Below are positions 46,972-55,033 of a DNA stretch of 64,000 nucleotides, piece by piece. The translations under genes and the position numbers were made by a program. The stretch covers positions 11,234-75,233 of the forward strand of contig DDGG01000033.1 of assembly GCA_002337525.1 (NCBI GenBank). Reading direction: 5' to 3'. The number at the start of each line of letters is the position of its first letter. The first letter of the stretch is position 1. The notes beneath the pieces were generated by a model. The model saw only the letters and a list, made by a program, of their open reading frames with translations, had not been told where the DNA came from and did no database searches. Source of the DNA: Alphaproteobacteria bacterium UBA1908 (lineage in GTDB: Bacteria > Pseudomonadota > Alphaproteobacteria > Caedimonadales > UBA1908).

Positions 46972-47271
46972 TCAATCTTTCTGATCTTGTTTTTTTAATA
47001 TCTCACCCTCTGAGGCTGTTTTCTTTTGCTCTTCAACAAAAGATTTATCAATTTCCCTGTCTACAGGAAGTCTAAATTTACCCGTTTTCGGGGATTGATC
47101 TTTATAACTATCTATTATGTCTTGCGATGGACGAAGTCTTTGCTTCAAGTCAAAATAATTTCCAGTCCCCTCTTCCTTGAAGTCTCTCAAAACTTCTGCT
47201 GTTGCATTGACAGGAGCAGAAAACCCCATCAACGTTGCCACTAATGATACTCCCCCGATAAACTTATGCAT
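46972..47271 (-). CDS. Small secreted hypothetical protein
   Basis: The ATG at 47,271 has a strong AAGGGGG about 9 nt upstream, giving 99 residues with a signal peptide MHKFIGGVSLVATLMGFSAPVNA. The mature chain is charged, helical and without cysteines (LRDFKEEGTGNYFDLKQRL; EIDKSFVEEQKKTAS). A longer in-frame start is rejected. It precedes the protease gene on the same strand. No family is recognised. Confidence 0.65.
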   Translation of the reverse strand: MHKFIGGVSLVATLMGFSAPVNATAEVLRDFKEEGTGNYFDLKQRLRPSQDIIDSYKDQSPKTGKFRLPVDREIDKSFVEEQKKTASEGEILKKQDQKD

Positions 47272-47327
47272 CTTTTTATCCCCCTTATTGATTGTATTCA
47301 CTGTAAAATCCTTGATCATCACTTTGA

Positions 47328-47591
47328 TTACTCTCCTTTTCTATCAAAATTACCCGATAAAAATGCGGCGATTTTTTCAATATCCGTTTTCTTTGTGATG
47401 GCATTTTCTCTCAGGTATGTAATATTTTCGTCACCAACATCACTAAGGTCAACAGCCCTGTCCAGGTCTACCTGAACTCTGACATAATGATCTTCTGTGC
47501 CTTTAATCGATTGAAACATTGAATAATCGGTGTGATCGCTATTCATTCTCATCATATTACCAATTAAAGGCCCTGATGCATGCAGCTTCAC
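47328..47591 (-). CDS. Short hypothetical frame in phase with the preceding gene, possible stop-split C-terminus
   Basis: Open for 87 codons from a GTG. It is in the same frame as the gene ending at 47,595, separated only by the TAA and one AAA codon, and has no ribosome-binding site, so it may be the tail of a 392-residue protein broken by a stop. As a separate product it would be cytosolic (no signal peptide), containing DLSDVGDENITYLRENAIT and a terminal IAAFLSGNFD. An internal ATG at 47,555 is another possible start. No function known. Confidence 0.5.
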   Translation of the reverse strand: MKLHASGPLIGNMMRMNSDHTDYSMFQSIKGTEDHYVRVQVDLDRAVDLSDVGDENITYLRENAITKKTDIEKIAAFLSGNFDRKGE

Positions 47592-47594
47592 TTT

Positions 47595-48506
47595 TTATCT
47601 TTGAAGTCTTGGAACCCGACGATCTCTGTAAGAGCGTCCTGAACGCACAGGAGGAATACTTTTTTGAACAGAAGACCTACTACACACCTCGTTCCAACCT
47701 TTATCTATTAAGCGTTGGCGCTTTTGAATCTTTGATCGTAAAGCTTCATACTCTTTGTAATACTGGTTAAATTTTTCGAGAACCTCCTTTCTTTGCCTGG
47801 ATAAATCTTCATACTGACCCTTGATGCGGTCAAGCTCAAATTTCCTGGAAGCAGGATCTCTTGAGTCTAAAAATGTCTCATCATCAGTTTCACCCCGTAC
47901 GGCCTGAAATTTTTTCTGAAGTTTTGAAAGTCTTTCATCAAAACTTCTTTGAGCATCTTTTTCCCTGAATGTAATAGTCTCTATATCCCTGGATACTATT
48001 TTTTCCTGCTGCTTTAAAAAACCAGCGGCAATATGAACAATCAGTCTGAAAGACTTTATTTCAGCCGGACTGGACAAAAAAGCAATCCTGTCCCAGTCAA
48101 AAATAAAGTCACGTTCCACAAGATAATTCATCCATTTATATACAGGCGATTTTTGAGAAAAATGCTTTTCCTTCATGTATGACATAACAAGATTTCTGGC
48201 ACATATTGAATCGTGATTTCTGGTTAAATCTGCAACAACAAAAGAAGAAAAAATCAGGGAACCTTGTAAAGAATCCATATATGGATCAGCATCCCCTTGT
48301 AATATTGGGCAAGCTTGAGATATGCGTGGGCTCGGCCTTACTGTTATTTGTTGTCTTTGAACTTTTGGAGATTTTTGTGATAAACCGGCAGATGAGGATG
48401 AAGAAGAAGACAAATCATCATCAGTCAAAGAAGCCAGACCCGACGCAGAAACATGACACACCGAGAACAGACTCATCATCAGGAAAAATTTCATAAAAAC
48501 CAACAT
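47595..48506 (-). CDS. Secreted coiled-coil hypothetical protein
   Basis: 303 residues with signal peptide (MKFFLMMSLFSVCHVSAS), then a Ser-rich acidic linker (DDDLSSSSSSSAG), a helical domain around FIFDWDRIAFLSSPAEIKSF and a long charged coiled coil (about 180-265: REKDAQRSFDERLSKLQKK ... EKFNQYYKEYEALRSKI). It ends in a basic Arg-rich stretch. An ATG 12 bases inside could be the true start. It is first in the series of secreted genes that includes the protease. No family recognised. Confidence 0.65.
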   Translation of the reverse strand: MLVFMKFFLMMSLFSVCHVSASGLASLTDDDLSSSSSSSAGLSQKSPKVQRQQITVRPSPRISQACPILQGDADPYMDSLQGSLIFSSFVVADLTRNHDSICARNLVMSYMKEKHFSQKSPVYKWMNYLVERDFIFDWDRIAFLSSPAEIKSFRLIVHIAAGFLKQQEKIVSRDIETITFREKDAQRSFDERLSKLQKKFQAVRGETDDETFLDSRDPASRKFELDRIKGQYEDLSRQRKEVLEKFNQYYKEYEALRSKIQKRQRLIDKGWNEVCSRSSVQKSIPPVRSGRSYRDRRVPRLQR

Positions 48507-48679
48507 ATTAGATCATCCGAATCATTTAAAGCCTGGCAACTTTTGTTGTATAAAACAATTTTTTCCAAATTGTCAAGGAAGCCTCTTTCATTAAAAATAT
48601 TGTTCCTTACTCTACTAATAAAAAAAATAAATAAATATCAATTGTTTATTTCTCAGGAATAAAAAACTTATAGCACGTT

Positions 48680-49990
48680 TCAAAGAGGAGATAAAGAAAG
48701 GGCAGGAAATTGAAGTCTGAAACGATTCCTGATAACAGGACTTAATTTAACAGTTAAAAGTGTTTTTTCTTCATCAAAGTCCACCCCTAGAACCTGCCCA
48801 TGAGCATGAAGCCAGGCAAGAGGGCGCCCATTATCATGGGGAAGCTGGATTTTAAAGAGTCGATGATTCTTATTAAGTTGGTGTTCAATCATCTCGATCA
48901 GCCCTTCGACTCCCTCACCCGTTATCGCGGAAATGAGACGAGAGCGATCTGTTTCCGGCCTGAGAAAAGATCTATCAGCCACCTGGTCAATCTTGTTGCA
49001 AGCTTCAAAGAGTCCTTCCTCTACAACAGCCTCCAGGCCAAGTTCTTTCAAAACATCTAAAACGTCTTGATTTTGTGACTCGGTTTCAGGATGAGAAATA
49101 TCGCGCACGTGAAGAACAAGGTCTGCTTCCAGGACCTCCTCGAGAGTTGCCCGAAAGGCGGCCACAAGCTGAGTTGGTAAGTCAGAAATAAACCCGACTG
49201 TATCTGATAAAATAATTTCCTGCCCTGAAGGTAGTTTAAAGGCCCTCATCGTAGGATCTAACGTCGCAAACAATAAATCTTTAGCAAAAACTTTTGACTG
49301 AGTCAGACGATTAAATAGCGTTGATTTTCCTGCGTTCGTATAACCCACAAGTGCCACGATAGGGAAAGGTACTTTTCGCCGTGATTCACGGTGAAGTTCT
49401 CTTGTTTTTTTAACCTGCGCTAATTCTTTGGATAATTTTGCGATACGATTGGAAATCAGACGACGATCAATTTCAATTTGGGTTTCTCCGGGACCTCCAA
49501 TAAAACCAAGTCCCCCTCGTTGTCTTTCCAAATGAGTCCAACATCGCACAAGACGACTTTTAGCATAGTTTAAGGCAGCAAGTTCAACCTGTAATCGACC
49601 TTCGGATGTACGCGCCCTGGCCCCAAAAATTTCAAGAATAAGACCTGTCCTGTCAACAACCTTGACTTTCCAGGCATTTTCCAGGTTTCTCTGTTGAACA
49701 GGTGTTAGACTGCCATTGACGATCGCAAGACCAATACCTTTTTCCTGAAAAATATTTGCAAGCGATTCAACAGTACCTGCACCAAATAAAGTTGACGGCT
49801 TTGTTTGACGCAAAATAAATGTTTCGCTGTATTCCACCTCAAGATTGATCGCGTGGGCAAGGCTTATGGCTTCTTCCCGTTTGTAAGTGTAAGAATCTGA
49901 AGAGAGTTTGTTTCTTGACAGCGAGACAGGACACAAAACCGCCGTTTTCTGATCTCTAGAAAGCTTTTGACGATCTCCTGTCCCTCCCAC
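48680..49990 (-). CDS. hflX: GTPase HflX
   Basis: Ribosome-associated GTPase that splits ribosomes under stress. In 436 residues, starting with GTG, the HflX N-terminal domain (about 50-200, ending LERQRGGLGFIGGPGETQIEIDRR, the glycine-rich family hallmark) precedes the G domain: G1 GYTNAGKST, G3 DTVGF, G4 NKID, G5 SAITG. It follows hfq by 9 bases, the standard hfq-hflX order. Confidence 0.95.
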   Translation of the reverse strand: MGGTGDRQKLSRDQKTAVLCPVSLSRNKLSSDSYTYKREEAISLAHAINLEVEYSETFILRQTKPSTLFGAGTVESLANIFQEKGIGLAIVNGSLTPVQQRNLENAWKVKVVDRTGLILEIFGARARTSEGRLQVELAALNYAKSRLVRCWTHLERQRGGLGFIGGPGETQIEIDRRLISNRIAKLSKELAQVKKTRELHRESRRKVPFPIVALVGYTNAGKSTLFNRLTQSKVFAKDLLFATLDPTMRAFKLPSGQEIILSDTVGFISDLPTQLVAAFRATLEEVLEADLVLHVRDISHPETESQNQDVLDVLKELGLEAVVEEGLFEACNKIDQVADRSFLRPETDRSRLISAITGEGVEGLIEMIEHQLNKNHRLFKIQLPHDNGRPLAWLHAHGQVLGVDFDEEKTLLTVKLSPVIRNRFRLQFPALSLSPL

Positions 49991-49999
49991 TCTTATCGC

Positions 50000-50263
50000 T
50001 TATTCGCTTGAAGCGTCCCCTTTGTCGAGCTCTTTTTCAGCATCATACAAAGGAACCATACCAAGAGGCATGATTGTTGAGACAGCATGTTTGTAAATTA
50101 ACTGCGATTGAGAATCACGACGCAGCAAAATTGAAAAATTATCAAACCAGGTAATGATGCCCTGAAGTTTCACACCATTCACGAGAAAAATTGTTAATGG
50201 CGCTTTATTCTTACGCATTGTATTCAGAAACACGTCCTGAAGATTATTTTTATCGGAAGCCAT
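50000..50263 (-). CDS. hfq: RNA chaperone Hfq
   Basis: Sm-like hexameric protein that pairs small RNAs with mRNAs. 87 residues with Sm1 ([33 protein letters not shown]) and Sm2 ([10 protein letters not shown]) intact and a short acidic tail (KGDASSE). The presence of Hfq predicts regulatory small RNAs in this genome, none of which was identified here. Promoter region is the 380-base gap upstream. Confidence 0.97.
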   Translation of the reverse strand: MASDKNNLQDVFLNTMRKNKAPLTIFLVNGVKLQGIITWFDNFSILLRRDSQSQLIYKHAVSTIMPLGMVPLYDAEKELDKGDASSE

Positions 50264-50641
50264 TGTAACCCTTACTCCGCTTTATGCATTCAGACAGTAT
50301 AGTTCTGAAAAGCTGTTTAAAATATTCTTAGTTAAAACTCATTAAAAGTGACAAAATCCTACAATTAATGTCAAATTTTTTGCCACACCTGGTAAGATAA
50401 CTATGAGTGTTTAAATATTCAAGATTTTTTTCAAAAAAAATGGCCTTCATTAAAAAGAGAGCTTGCTTTATTACTATACCAGGCTTTTGCACTACACTAA
50501 AAACAATCAACTTCCTCTAGCTCTTTTAAAAGTATTTCCTCCTTAACTCCCTTTAATCATGAATTTCCCGGGATAAATTCCATATCGGCTAAGTCAATAT
50601 GCATCTGAAAGTAAAAGACTTTATTCTTAAATTCTGAATCT
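50264..50641. other. Gap between hfq and tpiA with nothing recognised
   Basis: 378 AT-rich bases upstream of hfq on the minus strand. A TTGACA box near 50,370 on the minus strand could be a -35 element, but no well-spaced -10 follows. No gene, repeat unit or terminator was recognised, and a 60-codon open frame here looks incidental. Confidence 0.4.
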
Positions 50642-51403
50642 TTAAACATTTTCTGGCATCAAAGAAATAATTTGAGCCATTTTTTCTGGCTTTAAACTTG
50701 CTCCTCCAACTAAAGCACCATCAACCTTTGAAAGGGCAAGAATCTCCCTGGCGTTCTTTTCATTTAAAGATCCACCATAAAGAACACGTGCTGAATAGTT
50801 TTTACAATGACTACCGGCCAATGCTTTAATCAACATGTGTGTTTCCTCAATATCCTCCAAAGTTGGTGTTTGGCCCGTTCCAATAGCCCATACAGGCTCA
50901 TAGGCAAGGAGGGTATTCTCGTATGTTACAGACTTTGGCAGAGCATCCTGAATCTGCTCCTTTAAAACATTTTCAAGAGCCCCTTCTTTACGCTGGGATA
51001 ACGTTTCTCCAATACAATAAATAACCGTTAACCCTTTATCATGTGCCTGCTGAATTTTCAACCGACAGATTTCGTTACTTTCCCCAAGATATGAACGCCG
51101 CTCTGAATGTCCAACAAGAACGTATGATACGCCTGTATCCGATAGCATAGCGGCACTAACTTCTCCTGTATAAGCGCCTGCATCATAGGCAGCACAGTCT
51201 TGCCCCCCCAAAGAATACCCTTTTTCGAGAAGGCGTCCCTGAAGAGCAAACAAATAGGGAAAAGGGGCACAAAAAACAATATTTCGGGCCCTTTCAGGTA
51301 ACATTGGCGGGGCGACTTCCTTACCTAAGGATTCAAAATAGGAAAAACAAAAATCCAGTGTTCCATTCATTTTCCAATTAGCAATTAATATTTTTGAGGA
51401 CAC
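50642..51403 (-). CDS. tpiA: Triosephosphate isomerase
   Basis: Interconverts glyceraldehyde-3-phosphate and dihydroxyacetone phosphate. In 253 residues Lys11 (NWKMN), His99 (LVGHSERR) and Glu169 (AYEPVWAIGTG, loop 6) are intact, and the VLYGGSLN phosphate loop and DGALVGGASL end are normal. It starts with GTG, sharing one base with the TAG of the secreted gene before it (TAGTG), so translation is coupled to an unrelated exported protein, an odd partner. Confidence 0.97.
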   Translation of the reverse strand: MSSKILIANWKMNGTLDFCFSYFESLGKEVAPPMLPERARNIVFCAPFPYLFALQGRLLEKGYSLGGQDCAAYDAGAYTGEVSAAMLSDTGVSYVLVGHSERRSYLGESNEICRLKIQQAHDKGLTVIYCIGETLSQRKEGALENVLKEQIQDALPKSVTYENTLLAYEPVWAIGTGQTPTLEDIEETHMLIKALAGSHCKNYSARVLYGGSLNEKNAREILALSKVDGALVGGASLKPEKMAQIISLMPENV

Positions 51404-52155
51404 TATCTTGTCTCCTTTGCAGAAGAAGCTTTTCTAAAGTTAATCGTTACAACATTACCATCACAGGCATGGTCTTCCGGCACTTTCCTGGTGGGTGGAA
51501 AACAACGAAAAGAGCATGCACACTGATCTTCTTCATAATCAACAGATTCCAGATAGACTTCGGTAACTGTTTGATGATCAAAACGGGAGGGGTATTTCCT
51601 GCTCACGGGAAGCCACATTCCATCTCCCAGGAAACTTAATGTCACAGGATCTTTAGAAAAAATTGTGTCCTTATCAAGATCAATTAAAATTGTCTGTGTT
51701 TCAATATACAACAGAGTACATTTTTCTTTTTTAAGGTCAGATTCCAAAAAATAGTGATGACAATCTTCCTGCACGATACCGAACTCGCTGGACCTAGAGA
51801 AATCTGCCAATGACCCCTCCTCATGTGAAAAAGCATATTTTTTCAAGAAAACAGGAATCCGCTGTCCACTTGATGTCAGAATAAGAGCCGATTCACGATG
51901 TCTCGCAGGGTTTTGGTCGTCAACGGTTAAAAGCTTTTGTGTACCTTCTGGGTTAGGATCTTGTATGAATAACTTTACTTGCTCATTAAACGGTGGAAAG
52001 TCAACTTTCTCAATGCAGAGCTCACTACTCCCAGACACAAAGCCAGGAATCGTGTCCTCTTCAAAAGATCCGGAAGACCCCCAAACAAAAGAGCCTATTT
52101 GAGATAAAACACAGAGAATAAAAAGAACTTGAGAGATTAAAGTTTTGAAATACAT
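51403..52155 (-). CDS. Secreted hypothetical protein coupled to tpiA
   Basis: 250 residues, signal peptide MYFKTLISQVLFILCVLSQIG. The mature part contains seven to eight cysteines, some paired (CACSFRC; DHACDG; QEDCHHYF), so it is likely disulfide-rich and extracytoplasmic, with beta-like segments. No family is recognised. It directly precedes tpiA with a one-base overlap and is divergent from the deaminase gene. Confidence 0.65.
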   Translation of the reverse strand: MYFKTLISQVLFILCVLSQIGSFVWGSSGSFEEDTIPGFVSGSSELCIEKVDFPPFNEQVKLFIQDPNPEGTQKLLTVDDQNPARHRESALILTSSGQRIPVFLKKYAFSHEEGSLADFSRSSEFGIVQEDCHHYFLESDLKKEKCTLLYIETQTILIDLDKDTIFSKDPVTLSFLGDGMWLPVSRKYPSRFDHQTVTEVYLESVDYEEDQCACSFRCFPPTRKVPEDHACDGNVVTINFRKASSAKETR

Positions 52156-52231
52156 ATATTTTCACTAAAATTTTACCTTTCGGATCATATAATGAATAAG
52201 GGTCAATCACAACGGTTTTTGAATAAAGAGT

Positions 52232-53332
52232 ATGAAGCATAGTGTTACTTTTGGTTTTCTAGGTGAAAAAATTCCCGACTGGGCTCTTCAAACGCTCGAC
52301 CAAATGCTGGTACAGTGCTCTGGAAACCTTGCAAAAAGAATCAAAACGCCCTCTTTAAATCTATCTCTTCAAATCATGATACAGCCTGTTGACAGGGATA
52401 CTTTATCTTCTCTTGCCGCGACTCCCGGACATCAGTTCTTCTTAATTGCTTTTCCGGAATCTCCACAGAAACCTTTGCCAGACATCAACTTTACCAAAGC
52501 AGATTTAATGTTGAATCTCAATTTGAAAGACGCCAGTCAACGCCATATCAAACGGTTTGTCGAATTATTATTTGGTAACCCCTTTCATACTCCGGACCCC
52601 CCTGAACAAGCCATGATGATGGCCCATGTCGCACGTTTGGCCTCCAGTGATTTATCTCGCCAGGTTGGAGCAGCTCTTTTCGATGCAGAAGGAGATCTTA
52701 TTTCAACAGGCTATAACGAAGTCCCGAAAGCAGGAGGCGGATTCTATACAAATGAGTGTCCTTCAAACAACGATGCTCGTGATTTTCAGCTTCAGAGGAA
52801 CTCCAGTTTTGATGCCAAAAAAGAGATTTATCAACAAATTTTGGCCTTTCTTAAGGAACACAAAAAGATTCCTGTACCAGATGATTTCCTTGATCAGGCC
52901 TCTCTGGAAAAAGACTTGATTGACCTTAAAGAGCACACAAATTTTATGAATATTTTAGAGTATTCCAGGAATGTCCACGCAGAAATGAGTTGTCTTATAT
53001 CAGCGCTTGGCACAGGTCGTTCTGTTAAAGGCGGAAGCCTTTATACAACAACCTTTCCTTGTCACAAATGCACCAAACATCTGGTTGCTGCGGGCCTTAA
53101 GAAAGTCGTTTATCTGGATTCTTTTAATAAAAGCCGCGCCTTCGATCTTTTTGGAGACAGTATTACATTCCCTCCCCCTGAAGCAACGCAGAAAAAAGCC
53201 CTAAACCGGGACAAGGTTGTTTTTGAATCTTTTTTAGGCGTCACCCCTCGACAATATTCATTATTTGAAGCTCTTAAGCGGGAAGACCATAAGGAAAAAA
53301 TGGTCACATGGATCCCCAGGTGGCGTCTATAA
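52232..53332 (+). CDS. Cytidine/deoxycytidylate deaminase of the AvcD/DcdV anti-phage type, lacking the N-terminal kinase domain
   Basis: 366 residues. The deaminase half is typical: LSRQVGAALFDAEG and the NEVPKAGGG signature (162-170), zinc ligands HAE (249-251) and PCHKC (276-280), then VVYLDSFNKSRAFDL. Family knowledge: AvcD/DcdV proteins of roughly 500 or more residues carry an N-terminal P-loop kinase-like domain and deplete dCTP/dCMP during phage attack. Here the N-terminal roughly 120 residues contain no P-loop, and KRFVELLFGNPFHTP marks the usual boundary just before the deaminase. It may be a stand-alone dCMP deaminase or a shortened defence enzyme. No regulatory-RNA-like element was seen in the 76-base upstream gap. 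Confidence 0.78.
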   Translation: MKHSVTFGFLGEKIPDWALQTLDQMLVQCSGNLAKRIKTPSLNLSLQIMIQPVDRDTLSSLAATPGHQFFLIAFPESPQKPLPDINFTKADLMLNLNLKDASQRHIKRFVELLFGNPFHTPDPPEQAMMMAHVARLASSDLSRQVGAALFDAEGDLISTGYNEVPKAGGGFYTNECPSNNDARDFQLQRNSSFDAKKEIYQQILAFLKEHKKIPVPDDFLDQASLEKDLIDLKEHTNFMNILEYSRNVHAEMSCLISALGTGRSVKGGSLYTTTFPCHKCTKHLVAAGLKKVVYLDSFNKSRAFDLFGDSITFPPPEATQKKALNRDKVVFESFLGVTPRQYSLFEALKREDHKEKMVTWIPRWRL

Positions 53333-53508
53333 GTTAAAGACTGGAGTGCATACACCAGAAGATTTTAAAAGGTCCTGACACCTCAGTCCTGTCCAGGAAT
53401 AAAAAAGGGAAAGGAATGAGGCTTATACAAAGCATTTTCAGGAATGGAGCGCAGCGTATGGTAAAGACGTGAGCACCGTAAGGCTTAAAATAACGCCGTA
53501 GAAGACCA
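53333..53508. other. Unassigned intergenic segment, richer in GC than neighbours
   Basis: 176 bases between the deaminase and smpB. Near 53,415 there is an 18-codon frame MRLIQSIFRNGAQRMVKT, and ATGGT (53,457-53,461) is complementary to ACCAT further along, so an RNA structure is possible. I could not assign it; it may be a decayed repeat unit or an RNA. Confidence 0.25.
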
Positions 53509-53970
53509 TTAACCTTCCTTTAGGGACCTAGCTTTTTGGCGCTGCCAATCCCGTTCTTTGATCGTTTCTCGCTTATCCGCTTTTTTCTTTCCCTTGGCCA
53601 GACCTAGTTTTACTTTGATGTATCCTTGCTTGTTAAAGTAAAGAGACAGGGGAACAATTGTGACACCCTGGCGCTGGATTCCTGAAATTAATTTACGAAT
53701 TTCTCGGGATTTTAAAAGAAGAAGTCGAGGTCGTTTGGGGTCATGGTTGAACTGATTGGCACCTTTATATTCTTCAATATTTACATTAAAAAGGTATAGC
53801 TTGCCCTGTTTTTCTGCCGCATGGGCTTCTACAATGCTGGCACGTCCATGACGCAATGATTTCACTTCACTTCCTTCAAGAACCAGGCCCGCTTCAAGAG
53901 TCTCCTCTATGAAGTAGTCATAACGTGCACGCCTATTCTCAGCGATTGTTTCTCCATTAGCCTTAAGCAT
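53509..53970 (-). CDS. smpB: SsrA-binding protein SmpB
   Basis: Partner of tmRNA in trans-translation. 153 residues with the OB-fold signature GLVLEGSEVKSLRHGRAS, YKGANQFNHDPKRPRLLL and a basic C-terminal tail (KKADKRETIKERDWQRQ) that reads the decoding centre. Intact and normal in length. It follows dapA by 30 bases, a common alphaproteobacterial pairing. No tmRNA gene was recognised in this window. Confidence 0.97.
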   Translation of the reverse strand: MLKANGETIAENRRARYDYFIEETLEAGLVLEGSEVKSLRHGRASIVEAHAAEKQGKLYLFNVNIEEYKGANQFNHDPKRPRLLLLKSREIRKLISGIQRQGVTIVPLSLYFNKQGYIKVKLGLAKGKKKADKRETIKERDWQRQKARSLKEG

Positions 53971-54000
53971 TTACTTGCCTCGCGAATAATTGTCCTTCTT

Positions 54001-54960
54001 TCATTGAGACAGAGCCTCTGGTGTTGAGGGTAAAGAAGTGTCTCCAAGACCCAAAATCGGGTTGTTTTCCAAAAAAGAAGCTATAGAATCAAGAGCTCCC
54101 ATCTCGAGTAGTTTTTGACGTAAAGCCTTTTGCCCCCCTGGTGAAAAAGGTTGCAAAGGAGATCGAATATCAGCCTGACAAAGCCCCATATAGGACAAGC
54201 CGTCCTTAACAGGAGCGGGACTTGCCTCAGAAAAAGCAAGCCTGTACAGACTGTATAGCTCTGTTTGTAAATCAAGGGCTTCTTCTTTCTTACCTTCTTT
54301 CCACAGAAGATGAAGCCTGGCACATAGGCCTGGCACCAAATTCCCAATTGTTGAAATACACCCGTGCCCACCCTGTGCCAGAAAAGCCAGAGCTGTTCCA
54401 TCGTCACCTGATAGCTGAACAAAATCAGGGCCTAGAACCTGACGCAGGGCCAAAGGGCGAGAGAGTAAATCGGTTGAGTCTTTAACACCCACAATTGTTT
54501 CCAGCGCCGCAAGCCTGATCATTGTCTGATCTTCAATCATGGTTCCAGTACGCCCGGGATGATTATAAACAATAATTGGAAGTTCTATTGCCGCGGCAAC
54601 AGCCCTAAAATGCTCGTAAATACCATCCTGAGTTGGTTTCACATAAGGCGGGGTCACTATAAGGAGACCATCAGCCCCAAGATTTTCCGCCTGATGTGCA
54701 AGGTCAATAGCCCCGGAAGTCGTCATTGAACTTGCCCCTGCAATGACAGGGACACGTTTTCTAACAGTTTTCACAGTAACGTCAATAACACGTGCATGTT
54801 CTTCCCGCGTCAGAGAAAAACCTTCCCCCGTACTACCGCAAACAACAAGCCCTTCTGTCCCTTCTGCAATTTGCCATTCAATGAGACGCTGAAAAGCCTC
54901 TACATCAATGGCATCTTCCCTGAAAGGAGTTACAAGAGCGACAAAAGAGCCGGAAAACAT
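54001..54960 (-). CDS. dapA: 4-hydroxy-tetrahydrodipicolinate synthase
   Basis: Condenses pyruvate and aspartate semialdehyde, first step of diaminopimelate synthesis. Of 319 residues (longer than the usual 292 because of a C-terminal extension), FVALVTPFRED, VCGSTGEGFSLTREEH, the Tyr/Pro motif IVYNHPGRTGT and the Schiff-base Lys in VGVKDST are present. The extension SIASFLENNPILGLGDTSLPS is not usual. First gene of dapA-smpB; divergent from slt. Confidence 0.95.
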   Translation of the reverse strand: MFSGSFVALVTPFREDAIDVEAFQRLIEWQIAEGTEGLVVCGSTGEGFSLTREEHARVIDVTVKTVRKRVPVIAGASSMTTSGAIDLAHQAENLGADGLLIVTPPYVKPTQDGIYEHFRAVAAAIELPIIVYNHPGRTGTMIEDQTMIRLAALETIVGVKDSTDLLSRPLALRQVLGPDFVQLSGDDGTALAFLAQGGHGCISTIGNLVPGLCARLHLLWKEGKKEEALDLQTELYSLYRLAFSEASPAPVKDGLSYMGLCQADIRSPLQPFSPGGQKALRQKLLEMGALDSIASFLENNPILGLGDTSLPSTPEALSQ

Positions 54961-55033
54961 TTTACTTCCTTCACAAAACCTTTAAAATCCTGATATTAAC
55001 ATACTGATAGTTAGGGCAAGCAGCAAGATTCAT

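Noticed and set aside
50328..50510. 60-codon minus-strand frame upstream of hfq
   Set aside because: Low-complexity Phe/Lys/Leu composition from AT-rich sequence, no ribosome site, no family.
53333..53508. tmRNA gene next to smpB
   Set aside because: No tmRNA-type termini or tag reading frame could be found in the segment; the location alone is not evidence.
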